A stretch of DNA of 64,000 nucleotides from Parafrankia irregularis (GTDB taxonomy: Bacteria > Actinomycetota > Actinomycetes > Frankiales > Frankiaceae): assembly GCF_001536285.1 (NCBI RefSeq), contig NZ_FAOZ01000010.1, positions 124,001-188,000 on the forward strand, in the 5' to 3' direction. Under the pieces are notes generated by a model that searched no databases, was not told the origin of the DNA, and saw nothing but the letters and a program-made list of their open reading frames with translations. Position numbers and translations under genes: made by a program. Below, piece by piece: positions 32,606 through 41,166 of the stretch. How positions within the stretch are numbered: the first letter of the stretch is position 1; each line of letters begins with the position of its first letter.

Positions 32606-34031
32606 CGAGTGCCTCGCGGAAGGGCCGCGGGATGAAGTGGGTGGCCGAGGGCTCGAGCAACGCGGCGTCGAGCCCCGGGGCCGGGGTCTGGCCCTTGGCG
32701 TGCATCTCGTCGGTGAGCGGCCCCACCAGCCGGGCCTGGACCCACCCGGGATCGCGCCCCAGCAGGGCCAGGGCGACCAGAGCCTCGTCGTACTCGCCGA
32801 CGCATTCGAAGGGCTTGTGCCCGCGAAGACCCAGGATCTCCAGGTAGCCGTCGAGGTTCGCCGGGTCGTCGAGCATGTTTCCCCCGAAGATCTCCGTCAG
32901 CCGACCGCTCGAAAGGAAAGGGGCGAGCACCAGGAAGACGAACTGGCACTTCGGGCATTCACGGCACCAGGACGACGCCCGCTTGGACTCGTCGATCCGG
33001 AAGCTGCGGTTACAGCTGGTGAAAGCCTCGAAATAGGCCGGCAACCCGGCGAACCGACGGGCGATCTCCAGCTCCGAGAGCGGGCGAAGCAGCGAGAAGT
33101 ACGCGTCGGCACCGGTTCCTCCGGAAGCAGCTCCCCCGGAACTCTCCAGCGCCGAACGGAGCAAAGCCTCGAAATGAATGCTCTTCGACCACTGATGATT
33201 GATGGTGTGGCCGTTCCAGGAGAGGTTTCCGTATTCCGCCGACCGCTCGTTGGACATGACCACCGGGCCGAGGCCCAGGCGCTCCGCGGCCATCAGGGCG
33301 ATCAGGCTGACGACCGCGGTGACGGGCACATGGCCGTTGTGAGCCCCCTGCCGGTTGGCCTCGAGCAGGGCGGGGTCGATCGACCTCTGGGCGGAGACCA
33401 GTGGCTGCCCGCTGACCCGCGCGCAGCGGGTGATCGGCGCGAACGTGTTGACGGAGAAGAGCACCGGGTCGAAGCCCGCGGCCTTCAGCGACTCGATCGT
33501 GACCACGGAGTCCTTGCCGCCGCCGACCGGAACGAGCGGCGCGGCCGGCGCCGCGGCCACCGCGCCGCCAGCTTCGCCACCGCCGCGAGCTCCGCTGCCG
33601 CCGCCGGCAGCTCCGCCGCCGACCGCGCCCGTGATCTCGTCGGGGACCTCGTCCAGGCGCTTGCCCGTGATCTGGGGCGTGAGGGCGCCGGGCAGCTGGT
33701 TGCGGAACGCGAATTCGCCGAGCCCGTTCCTGATCAGCTCCGACAGGAACGTGTGCTCTCCGTCGGTGAGACCGAACCCCACCCGGACGGTGCCGGGAGC
33801 GGCCGCCTTGTAGTAGCTCAGGCCACTCGCCAGTGCCAGCAGCCGAGCCGTCCGCGCCGACGGCACTCCAGCGGGCCGGCCCTGGTTCCCGTTCGGGAGG
33901 CGGATCGTCTCGACGAACTCGATGCTCCCAGCCTGCCCCAGCAGTGAGTAGAAGGCGCGAAAGGTCTCCCCGGTCGAATCGAAGGAATAGCCCTCATAGG
34001 AGAATTCGCTGAATCCAGCCGGATCGAACAT
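32592..34031 (-). CDS. murL: MurL-type UDP-MurNAc-L-Ala-L-Glu epimerase
   Basis: 479 residues. The PP-loop-like segment VPVGGGKDSVVTIESLK and the strings NGHVPVTAVVS, SNERSAEYGN, NHQWSKSIHFE and WCRECPKCQFVFL (Cys-rich) are diagnostic of MurL. The family uses ATP and Mg to epimerise L-Glu to D-Glu within UDP-MurNAc-L-Ala-L-Glu. A Gly/Ala-rich linker (GGGAAGGGSGARGGG) between the N-terminal and PP-loop parts looks variable. ATG 34031 with GGAGGAAA upstream but at a long distance. Overlaps murD2 and is 158 bp after the radical-SAM gene. Confidence 0.92.
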   Translation of the reverse strand: MFDPAGFSEFSYEGYSFDSTGETFRAFYSLLGQAGSIEFVETIRLPNGNQGRPAGVPSARTARLLALASGLSYYKAAAPGTVRVGFGLTDGEHTFLSELIRNGLGEFAFRNQLPGALTPQITGKRLDEVPDEITGAVGGGAAGGGSGARGGGEAGGAVAAAPAAPLVPVGGGKDSVVTIESLKAAGFDPVLFSVNTFAPITRCARVSGQPLVSAQRSIDPALLEANRQGAHNGHVPVTAVVSLIALMAAERLGLGPVVMSNERSAEYGNLSWNGHTINHQWSKSIHFEALLRSALESSGGAASGGTGADAYFSLLRPLSELEIARRFAGLPAYFEAFTSCNRSFRIDESKRASSWCRECPKCQFVFLVLAPFLSSGRLTEIFGGNMLDDPANLDGYLEILGLRGHKPFECVGEYDEALVALALLGRDPGWVQARLVGPLTDEMHAKGQTPAPGLDAALLEPSATHFIPRPFREALDALG

Positions 34032-34059
34032 CGTGCTCGGATTTCCTCCCGCGCTCGAC

Positions 34060-34104
34060 CGTGCAGTTTATCGTCGTGCAGCTTATCGTCGTGCGACTCA
34101 TCAC
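34060..34104. repeat. Three 15-bp tandem repeats before murL
   Basis: CGTGCAGTTTATCGT, CGTGCAGCTTATCGT and the diverged CGTGCGACTCATCAC are head-to-tail, 30-70 bp upstream of the murL start on the minus strand. Confidence 0.7.
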
Positions 34105-34189
34105 CGTGCCAGCACTGGAGGCCAATCCTACCAGCGAGCCACAGTGAGCACGGAGCGCACCCGACCCGGCCGGGCCCGCGCCGGTTTTC

Positions 34190-35554
34190 TTACCGCGCCA
34201 GGGGAATATCAGGGCCGTGGTCCGCGCCCCAGGACGACCAGGGCACTCCGGGCGCCGCGCCAACCGGTGGGCGCAGGTCGTCCCACCAGCACGCCCGCGG
34301 ATCATACCGGGCCAGAAACGGCCGGTTCACCAGTCCCGGATCACGGCATTGCAGGAATCTCAGCGCGATGTACTTCTCCGCACCCACGGTATGAACACCG
34401 TCGACCACCACCTTTCCCGGCGTGGCGGACATCACCGGCCCACGGACGGTGCGTCCCAGACCGGACACGGAGCGGTAGGCGGCGCTGAAGATCTCGTAGG
34501 CGCGCAGCAGCGCGACCTCGAAGTAGCCACGCGGCCCGGTGTCACGCTCCACGAACATGTAGTACGGAACCATGCCGAGCCGCACCTGGCGCTGCCACAT
34601 GGCCGCCCAGGACCCGGCGTCGTCGTTCACGGAGCGGATGACCGGGCCCTGGGTCCGGATCACCGCGCCGGTCGCGAGCACCCGGCGCACCGCGTGCTCG
34701 GCGAGGTCGGTCTCCAGCTCACGCGGGTGTGAGTAGTGGGCCATCAGGGCGAGGCTGCGCCCGCTGGCCACAACTCGTTCGAACAGCCGCAGGGTGTCGT
34801 CGGCCCCCGGATCCGTGACGAACCGCGCGGGCCAGTACGACAACGACTTCGTGCCGATCCGGATCGACTGCAGATGCCCGAGCCCGGGTTCGTCGAGCAG
34901 CGGCAGCACGCACCGCGCCAGCATCTCGGCCGACATCACCATCGGGTCGCCCCCGGTGATCAGGACGTCGGTGACCTCGGGATGCGCATGTACGTACCTC
35001 ACGAGGTCGTCCACGTTCCGCGAGGCCATCCGCAGGTGCGGCTCCTGGACGAACTGCGCCCACCGGAAGCAGTAGGTGCAGTACGCGTGGCAGGTCTGCC
35101 CGTGGGCGGGGAAGTACAGGACGGTCTCGGGATACTTGTGCTGGAGCCCGTCCAGGCGGGTGCCGGCGAGCTCCGGGACGTTGAGCTCCCGCTGGCCCGC
35201 CGGATGCGGGTTGAGCGCCGCACGCACCGCCGCCGCGGCGGCCTGGACCTCACGCGTGGGCGCGCCGCGCGCCAGGAGCTGGGCGATCGGCGCCACCTGC
35301 TCGGCGGGCAGCATGTCCGGCTGCGGGAAGACCAGCCGGTAGATCGGGTCGTCGGGGGCCGCGTCCCAGTCGATGAGCGCGTCGACCACGTAGTCGTTGA
35401 CGCGGAACGGCAGCACAGCCGCGACGGCGCGGGCCATCAGGCGGTCGGGACCGGCGAGCCCGGCCCGCCTGAGCAGGCCGTCGAGCGATGCGGCGTTGTA
35501 GAAGCGGGGGATGGCAGGCGCCGAGATCGGCCTGAGCGTTTCGCGTGTGGTCAA
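34190..35554 (-). CDS. KamA-family radical SAM aminomutase-like protein
   Basis: 454 residues. Radical SAM cluster motif CHAYCTYCF with CxxxCxxC spacing, preceded by ETVLYFPAHGQT; VLITGGDPMVMS is the GGE-like SAM-binding strand. Later parts include RIGTKSLSYWPARFVTD and GKVVVDGVH. The family includes lysine and glutamate 2,3-aminomutases and EpmB, which use PLP and SAM to move an amino group. Substrate cannot be deduced; given the MurL/MurD2 neighbours, glutamate is one possibility. Start TTG 35554 with AGGAG about nine bases upstream; an upstream extension lacks a site. Needs a [4Fe-4S] cluster and low-potential electron donor. Confidence 0.88.
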   Translation of the reverse strand: MTTRETLRPISAPAIPRFYNAASLDGLLRRAGLAGPDRLMARAVAAVLPFRVNDYVVDALIDWDAAPDDPIYRLVFPQPDMLPAEQVAPIAQLLARGAPTREVQAAAAAVRAALNPHPAGQRELNVPELAGTRLDGLQHKYPETVLYFPAHGQTCHAYCTYCFRWAQFVQEPHLRMASRNVDDLVRYVHAHPEVTDVLITGGDPMVMSAEMLARCVLPLLDEPGLGHLQSIRIGTKSLSYWPARFVTDPGADDTLRLFERVVASGRSLALMAHYSHPRELETDLAEHAVRRVLATGAVIRTQGPVIRSVNDDAGSWAAMWQRQVRLGMVPYYMFVERDTGPRGYFEVALLRAYEIFSAAYRSVSGLGRTVRGPVMSATPGKVVVDGVHTVGAEKYIALRFLQCRDPGLVNRPFLARYDPRACWWDDLRPPVGAAPGVPWSSWGADHGPDIPLAR

Positions 35555-35597
35555 GAGGAGCGCTCCTGTGTGGCGGCTCGGGTATGACGGTGCCTGG

Positions 35598-37106
35598 TCA
35601 GCCGACCCAGACGGGCGGCACGCGGTTCGCCCAGGGGGCGAGCCGTTCCAGCCGCAGGGCCAGCCCGAGCAGGCCCGCCAGGTCTCGGGGCCGTGCCATG
35701 AGCTGGACCCCGACCGGAACGGGTCCACCGACGCCCGGTGCAGCCACAGCACCCGGCGCACCCGGCGCGACCGGCGCGATCAGCGGTAGCGAGACCGCGC
35801 ACAGGCCCGCGAGGTTGGCGAACGCGGCGAACGGCGCGAAGTGCGCGGCGCGCCGGAAGACGTCCGCCGGATGTGCGGGGGCGGTGACCCAGCCGTGCGG
35901 GACCGACGGCCTCGCGACCGTCGGGGTCAGCAGGACGTCGCCTTCGGCGAGCACGCGGCTGGCCCGCTGGGTGTACGCGCCGAGCCGTGCGATGGCCCGG
36001 TGCAGGTCGAGCGCGCTGGTCCGGCCGGCGAGCTCGATGCCCGCCCGCGTCGTCGCGTCCAGCAGTTCGGGCCGAGGATCCCCGTACGCCACCGGAACCG
36101 TGCTGCGCACCAGCATCAGATCGTCGAGAACCGCGTCGGCCGACCAGTCCGGTGCCGCCTCCTCGACGCGGCACCCCTCCCCTGCCAACAGGTTCGCGGC
36201 CGCCACCGCGGCGGCGGTGCATGCCGGGTCGACCTCGCAGTCGACCGGCGGGACGTTCGTCAGCACGATCCGGTGGTCGTCCGCCGGCCACGGATCCTCG
36301 GACACGGCCAGGGCCACCTCGTCGAGGTCGAGCGCACCCAGCGCGGTCAGCCAGTAGATCGCGTCCGCGACCGTGCGGCTGACGACACCGTCCTGGGCGC
36401 CCGCGCCCAGAGTCGGGCGCGGGGTCGCGGGGAGGCGGCCCGGCCCCGGCATGACCGCGAAGACCCCGCAGCACGAGGCGGGGATGCGCAACGACCCAGC
36501 CCCGTCGCTTCCGTGCGCGACAGCGGTGACCCCGGCCGCGACACTCGCGGCGGCGCCTCCGCTCGATCCGCCGGCGCTGAGCGTGTGATCCCAGGGATTT
36601 CGGCAGACACCGTTCAGCTCGGGCTCGGTGACCGGGAGGATGCCGAACTCGGACGTACTCGTCTTCGCGAACACGGCCGCGCCGGCGGCCTTCATCCGTC
36701 CGACCACCGGCGCGTCGTGCGGCGGTACGTGCTCCGCGAACGCACGGGACGCGAAGGTCGTGCGCATTCCCGCGGTGGGGGTCAGGTCCTTGACGGACGT
36801 CGGGATTCCCCACAGCAGGGGCCGCTCGTCCGGCGCGCTGGTGCGGAAGCGGGAAAGCGACTGCTCGAGTGCCTGTTCCAGGGCCTGCTCCGCGCCGATG
36901 GTGACGTAGCAGTTCAGCGCGGCGTTCGCCCGGGTCGCGCGCCGGTGGCAGTCGTCGAGGACCTGCCGCGGGGAGAGTTCCCCCGCGCGCAGCAGCCGGG
37001 CGGTCTCCTGGAGGCTGCCGGGGGTGGCGTTCTCCGCCAGTCTCCGCATCGCCCGCTGCCCGAGAACGCGGGCCGGGATCGTCACGGGGCGCTCAGGCCC
37101 GCTCAC
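35598..37106 (-). CDS. Amidase (amidase-signature family)
   Basis: 502 residues. Catalytic Ser-cisSer-Lys set: Lys in TSVKDL, and GGSSGGAAASVAAG then GSDGAGSLRIPA for the two Ser residues. The N-terminal helix pair and the insertion near ELNGVCRNPW are normal. Hydrolyses carboxamides, or acts as an acyl-transfer amidase. Start GTG 37106 overlaps the GNAT stop (GTGA). In this cluster it could trim or form an amide of a glutamate-derived product (inference). Confidence 0.9.
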   Translation of the reverse strand: MSGPERPVTIPARVLGQRAMRRLAENATPGSLQETARLLRAGELSPRQVLDDCHRRATRANAALNCYVTIGAEQALEQALEQSLSRFRTSAPDERPLLWGIPTSVKDLTPTAGMRTTFASRAFAEHVPPHDAPVVGRMKAAGAAVFAKTSTSEFGILPVTEPELNGVCRNPWDHTLSAGGSSGGAAASVAAGVTAVAHGSDGAGSLRIPASCCGVFAVMPGPGRLPATPRPTLGAGAQDGVVSRTVADAIYWLTALGALDLDEVALAVSEDPWPADDHRIVLTNVPPVDCEVDPACTAAAVAAANLLAGEGCRVEEAAPDWSADAVLDDLMLVRSTVPVAYGDPRPELLDATTRAGIELAGRTSALDLHRAIARLGAYTQRASRVLAEGDVLLTPTVARPSVPHGWVTAPAHPADVFRRAAHFAPFAAFANLAGLCAVSLPLIAPVAPGAPGAVAAPGVGGPVPVGVQLMARPRDLAGLLGLALRLERLAPWANRVPPVWVG

Positions 37107-37669
37107 CGGTCACCGTGTCCGCCGTGGTCGGCCGTGGTCCGCTGTGAGCGCCAGCCGTCGTAGAACGCGATCAGGTCGTGGGCGTCGAAAAGGATGACGT
37201 TCTCCTCCTCGCCGTAGGCCTGGATCGGGCCGGAGAGCGGCACCAGGGGAACGCCCGCCCGGGCCAGGGCTCGCCAGAAGGGTGCGATGGTCAGGCCGTA
37301 CATCATCGGCCGTTGTAACTCGACGCAGTGCCGGGCGGCGTTGACCATCAGCTCGTACAGGTTCCTGGCGTCGGCGGTCTCCCGCCGCAGCACACAAAGC
37401 CGGCCGAACTCCGCGCCCCTCGTCTGCTCCAGGGGGCCGTCATAGCGGTCCTGCAGCGGCCAGCGGCCTTCGAGGACGACCCGCACCGCGGCGACCGGAG
37501 CACCGGTGTCGTCCGTCATCACGATGTGCCGGCAGGCGCGGTCGTACGTGTCCGACGCCCAGGCGTCGAGATGGGCCGGATCGCGCCGGCTGCCGGAGAA
37601 CGCGGCCCTCCGAAACGAGAGGACCGTGGCGAGGCGGGCCGCGTCACTCCCGTCGAAGATTTCAATCAT
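37103..37669 (-). CDS. GNAT/FeeM-like acyltransferase
   Basis: 188 residues. Features of the N-acyl amino-acid synthase/autoinducer-synthase branch of the GNAT fold: VLSFRRAAFSG (N-terminal helix), VAAVRVVLEG, GAEFGRLCVLRRETA (GRLxV core), NLYELMVNAARHC and FWRALARAGVPLVPLSG near the end. Such enzymes N-acylate amino acids from acyl-ACP or acyl-CoA. The acyl donor is unknown. ATG 37669 has AAGGAT upstream, but that site lies in an inverted repeat which can pair with the 3' end of the TauD-like gene (see regulatory feature). Confidence 0.7.
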   Translation of the reverse strand: MIEIFDGSDAARLATVLSFRRAAFSGSRRDPAHLDAWASDTYDRACRHIVMTDDTGAPVAAVRVVLEGRWPLQDRYDGPLEQTRGAEFGRLCVLRRETADARNLYELMVNAARHCVELQRPMMYGLTIAPFWRALARAGVPLVPLSGPIQAYGEEENVILFDAHDLIAFYDGWRSQRTTADHGGHGDR

Positions 37670-37718
37670 GACCGATCCTTTTCCGTCGTCGACTCGGACC
37701 TGCGGCGTCCCCGGTCAT
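37662..37718 (-). CDS. Possible 18-aa leader peptide overlapping the acyltransferase start
   Basis: Frame from ATG 37718 encodes MTGDAAGPSRRRKRIGHD, ending at a stop that overlaps the GNAT start codon by eight bases. The peptide is Arg/Lys-rich at the end. No strong ribosome-binding site was found before it, so it is uncertain that it is translated; if it is, ribosomes would open the hairpin covering the GNAT site. Confidence 0.3.
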   Translation of the reverse strand: MTGDAAGPSRRRKRIGHD

Positions 37719-37741
37719 GCACCGTAAGACGAAAAAGGATC
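37674..37741 (-). promoter_or_regulatory. Hairpin sequestering the acyltransferase ribosome-binding site
   Basis: On the transcript, the 5' arm GATCCTTTTTCGTC (from 37741 down) pairs with GACGGAAAAGGATC (37687-37674) at 13 of 14 positions, across a 40-base loop. The latter arm holds the AAGGA ribosome-binding site of the GNAT gene, so the structure could lower translation. Confidence 0.6.
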
Positions 37742-38618
37742 ACTGGTTCCTGAGATGACCCATCCTGATGAGGACCCGGCGACCCGTGTCATCGAACCCC
37801 GTGCGGCCGTGCATGAAACGGGAGTTGTCGAAGACCGCGAGGTTCCCGGGTTCCCAGGAGACCCGCACGGAGACCGTCTCCGCGACCTCGCGGATCTCGG
37901 CGAGGAGATCGGCCGGGAATGGGCTCCCGTCCGCCAGCGCGACACGGAAGCTGTCCCTGGCGTAATAGTCGCTTTTCTCCCGATAGGCATAGATCATCAG
38001 CGAGTTACAGAAGGACGGAACACCACTTTTTGACGGGATCACCGCCTTTGTGCGGAACCGGCCATGGAGCACATCCCCCTGGAAGTCGCCGTCAAGCCGC
38101 TCGTAGGGGCGCAGCAAACTCCCGACCCGAGCCAGCGCCACCCGGGCCTGCGCCACATCGGTCACGCCGAAGGTCTGCTGCCAGCGTGCCGGCGTAGCCT
38201 CCCAGCTCCAGTAAAGGTCCAGGTCGCAGACGTACGTACGGGTCGACTCGTCGAGGCGCCGCAGCAGTTCCGCCCCGTCGCACAGGACAGTCTCACCACC
38301 GGCGGCGGCGGGGCGCTCGCAGTAGAGGACGAGCAGGTCCGGGCAGCCCGGCGCGTAGGAGCCCTCCCGGTGCAGCGGAATCGCGTCCATACCCTTGTTG
38401 ACGGTGGACGTGCTTGGATCCGCCCCCACCGGGTCACGTTCGATGGTGTTGGTTGCGTGGTGAACCATCGGGACCATGAGCGCCTCGGTGAACTCCCTGA
38501 AGTCGAACAGGGTGGTTCCTGGCCTTTTGATGAACGCCGCGCCGTGCTCGATGACAGCCGTAAGCGCCACACCTGGGTCGACGTCGTCGAGGACGGGAAT
38601 ATGAACACCGGCGACCAT
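37740..38618 (-). CDS. TauD/TfdA-family Fe(II)/2-oxoglutarate dioxygenase, first gene of the murL cluster
   Basis: 292 residues. Metal ligands: His in PLHREGSYAPGCPD (HxE variant), distal His in NSRFMHGRTGF; Arg in RRVLIRMGHLRNQ for 2-oxoglutarate. GTTLFDFREFTEALMVP and LFCERPAAAGGETVLCDG-like segment (here YCERPAAAGGETVLCDGA) are typical of clavaminate-synthase-like enzymes. These hydroxylate amino acids or peptides, so a hydroxylated glutamate or amino-acid derivative is plausible, without proof. ATG 38618 preceded by AAAGGGGGA. Upstream is a gene-poor kilobase; no clear promoter seen. Confidence 0.85.
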   Translation of the reverse strand: MVAGVHIPVLDDVDPGVALTAVIEHGAAFIKRPGTTLFDFREFTEALMVPMVHHATNTIERDPVGADPSTSTVNKGMDAIPLHREGSYAPGCPDLLVLYCERPAAAGGETVLCDGAELLRRLDESTRTYVCDLDLYWSWEATPARWQQTFGVTDVAQARVALARVGSLLRPYERLDGDFQGDVLHGRFRTKAVIPSKSGVPSFCNSLMIYAYREKSDYYARDSFRVALADGSPFPADLLAEIREVAETVSVRVSWEPGNLAVFDNSRFMHGRTGFDDTGRRVLIRMGHLRNQ

Positions 38619-39644
38619 GATGAATCCCCCTTTGGAACCGTCCGCACGGAACGGGCCACCACCGCCGGCGGATGCACCTGGCGGGACTTCTGTCGGCACC
38701 ATCAGTCCGAGAATTCCAGATCGGAACAGTAGCATCGCCGAAGGCCGCCGAACAGAGTTTTCAAGTACGGCCCCGGTTTGGCGGCCACGGCAGACGAGTA
38801 CCCGCGGGCGCAACGCCGGGAGGTCAGTCAGATATCGGCCGCGCTGGCATCTGGCCGAAGGGTGCCCTCATCGACCTGAGCCCGTTCCACCGGCTGCTCC
38901 GGCGTCTGTGGACGGTCGCGCTTCCCGGACCCGGCCGGAGAGGATCTGCTCCAGGACGCCGCGCAGGACCGCGACCGGCTCCATGCCGGCGATCCGCCAG
39001 CGGCCTCCCGCGACGGATTGCGTCCTCCACCCGACCACAACCCGGCGACGCGGAGCTTGCCGGCACGGTGGGCGGTCGGCTGGCGGCCGGCGGCCGGCGG
39101 CCGGTCTTGCCGACGGCGCGGCGGGACGGGTGGTGGCCGTCCCGCCGTCCGCGCTGGACCCCTCGACACGAGCTCGACCAGTGGTCTTCGGCCCAGTGGA
39201 CTTCGACAGGGCGTCGTCCAGATCGGTCCTACGACGTCCGCCCTCAGTGCGGAACGATTGATCAGCTAGCTAGAAGTGCGGGTCGATGTCGTCGTGGTTG
39301 CCGTGCAGAACGGACAGGACGGTGATAAGCCGGATGACGATGGTGCCGATCGCCAGTGCCGTGCGCACCGGGCGAAGGCGTCCCTCCGTCGGGTTGTCGC
39401 AACTGGCAGTCGCGGCCGGCCGTGGAACGCCGGGTCCGTCGCTGCACCTGTGTGGCGGGCGTGGTCTACTCAAAGCGGCCTCTCTCGTTGAGGTTGCAGG
39501 TGGGAAGACCTCTGGTTCCGGCGTCTTGATCTCTTGGCGGGGAATGGGACGCCGGTCCAGAGCATGAGATGTCAGCTGCCGCGGGCGGTTCGGCCTGTTG
39601 GGCGCTGACTGGGTGACTGCCTTCTTCGACAGTTGCGACGACGA
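38619..39644. other. Gene-poor region of about 1 kb
   Basis: No intact gene is supported. On the minus strand between about 39080 and 38880 an open stretch VVVGWRTQSVAGGRWRIAGM followed by EPVAVLRGVLEQILSGRV looks like coding sequence, but has no start or clear upstream continuation. Another minus-strand fragment ending near 39270 (ALAIGTIVIRLITVLSVLHG then NHDDIDPHF) also looks protein-like. Both may be remnants of decayed genes. Confidence 0.45.
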
Positions 39645-39911
39645 TCAGCATGCCGGCCTGACGGTCGGGCTCGAAGTGAGCCATCGGCCGGTCGTCCGAT
39701 CCGCGGCCCGCCTGGAACCGGCGAGTCGGTGCCGGCTGGCGGCTGCCTCGTTATCCGTGAGCCATCCCTGTTGGGCGGCCCAGGCGCGAGCCGCGCGCTC
39801 GGTCGGAGCGAGCCGGTGGAACGGGTCGATCTCGTGCACCCACCACGCGAAGTCGTCGGGTTCGACGTCCGGCTGAGGCGGGTTGTGGGTGATGGCTGAG
39901 CGCATGCGCAT
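39645..39911 (-). CDS. Small protein with FAWWVHEIDPFHRL core, copy 1
   Basis: 88 residues. No known family. N-terminal ITHNPPQPD then EPDDFAWWVHEIDPFHRL, ARAWAAQQGWLTDNEAAA and RHRLAGSR. Copy 2 at 41167 aligns through all of this; the last 20 residues here are an unmatched Thr/Ser-rich tail. Start ATG 39911 with GGAGAAG site. The upstream sequences of both copies are also similar, including a CTAGTC(A/C)GATGT motif and a TAGGAT/TACGAT-like -10 candidate, so both copies look expressed. No membrane or signal segment. Confidence 0.75.
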   Translation of the reverse strand: MRMRSAITHNPPQPDVEPDDFAWWVHEIDPFHRLAPTERAARAWAAQQGWLTDNEAAASRHRLAGSRRAADRTTGRWLTSSPTVRPAC

Positions 39912-39984
39912 CTCGACTTCTCCAGTGAATGGCACTGATGGACTACTCAATCCTAGTCACATCTGACTAGGTCGAAGGGTGTGC

Positions 39985-40173
39985 CGGGCTCACGGGTGGC
40001 CGCGAACTGGCATCGCCTCGAAGAGACCCTGGTCAGCGCCTTTCAGGCGCCGACACGCCGCGCGTCGTGCCGGCCGGGACCGACAACCGTCCTCGCGCCC
40101 AGTAGCCATCGGCAGGGAGGTTCCGGCCGTACGGCCGGGGCGTGGAGGTGCGGCTGCCGGAGTGGGCTCCGAC
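39985..40173. other. Gap between small protein 1 and SDR
   Basis: Short GC-rich gap with no supported gene. The 3' ends of the SDR at 40174 and the upstream region of the small-protein gene (39912-39975) bound it. No terminator was recognised. Confidence 0.35.
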
Positions 40174-40947
40174 CTACAGTGCCGAGCCGCCGGTGGTGTC
40201 GATGGTCTGGCCGGTGACCCAGCGGGCGTCAGGAGAGGCCACAAAGGCGACCACATCAGCGACGTCCTGCGGCTGACCCACCCGGCCGAAGACCGAGAGG
40301 GAGGCGGCGGACCGCGCCGCGGGGGCCTGCTCGTCGCCGCGCAGCCAGTCGGCGTTCACATCGGTGTCGATGATGCCGGGGTTCACCGAGTTCACGGTGA
40401 TGCCGCGCACGCCGAGATCCTTGGCCAGCGCGAGGCTGAACGTGTCGAGCGCGCCCTTGGTCATGGCGTAGGCCAGGATGTCCGGGGTGGCGATGCGGGT
40501 GACGCCCGAGGAGATGTTGATGATCCTCCCGCCGTCACGCAGCCGGACCAGGCCGTGCTGCACGATGAAGAACGGTGCCCGCACATTCACCGCGAACAGC
40601 TGGTCGAACTCCGCCGGCGTGACGTTCCTGATGTCCTCCGACCGGCCGATGCCCGCGTTGTTCACGATGACGTCGACCCCGGGGTCGAGGCCGGCTGCCG
40701 CGAGCCCCGCGTCGAAGGCGGCCCAGAGCGCCGCCGCGTCGCCGGGCGCGCCCAGCGTTGCGTGCACCGGAAACGCGCGACCACCGGAAGCGATGATCAT
40801 TTCAACGGTCTGCTTCGCCGCGGCCTCACTGCTGCCGAAGTGGACGGCCACGACCGCCCCGTCCGCGGCGAGCCGCCGCGCAATCGCCCGACCGATGCCA
40901 CGGCTGGCCCCGGTGACCAGCGCCGTCCTGCCGTCAAGCACACCCAT
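40174..40947 (-). CDS. SDR-family oxidoreductase
   Basis: 257 residues. ALVTGASRGIGRAIARRL, VNNAGIGR, NISSGV (Ser) and YAMTKGA (Tyr/Lys) are complete; WVTGQTIDTTGGSAL is the usual C-terminus. Close to 3-oxoacyl-ACP reductase/glucose-dehydrogenase-like SDRs; substrate unknown. ATG 40947. It lies alone between the two small-protein copies, so it may have been part of the segment that was duplicated or inserted. Confidence 0.92.
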   Translation of the reverse strand: MGVLDGRTALVTGASRGIGRAIARRLAADGAVVAVHFGSSEAAAKQTVEMIIASGGRAFPVHATLGAPGDAAALWAAFDAGLAAAGLDPGVDVIVNNAGIGRSEDIRNVTPAEFDQLFAVNVRAPFFIVQHGLVRLRDGGRIINISSGVTRIATPDILAYAMTKGALDTFSLALAKDLGVRGITVNSVNPGIIDTDVNADWLRGDEQAPAARSAASLSVFGRVGQPQDVADVVAFVASPDARWVTGQTIDTTGGSAL

Positions 40948-41074
40948 TGTGCCGATCACCGTCTCTCGGTCGCCGCGCGGCCGCATGCTCCCATGCGCCG
41001 TGCGGGCGCGCAGCGCGGAAACCGGGGAGCCCAAGCCACGGCCACCTGCCTGGCCTGGCCACCTGTCCGGCGAT

Positions 41075-41160
41075 TGGTGACCTGCCCCTACGGCTGGTGA
41101 CCTGCCCCTGCGCCTGGCGACCTCCGCCCGGGCGGCCTGGTGACCTCAGCCCGGGCGGTG
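41075..41160. repeat. GGTGACCTGCCC-type tandem repeats
   Basis: Four imperfect units of about 20 bp, including GGTGACCTGCCCC twice and GGTGACCTCAGCCCGGGCGG at the end, lie just downstream of small-protein copy 2. Confidence 0.7.
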
Positions 41161-41166
41161 CGCCGG

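Noticed and set aside
39270-39473. 67-codon minus-strand frame ending VLSVLHGNHDDIDPHF
   Set aside because: C-terminal half looks protein-like, but the start is a TTG without a ribosome site and the N-terminal half is low quality; listed only as a possible remnant.
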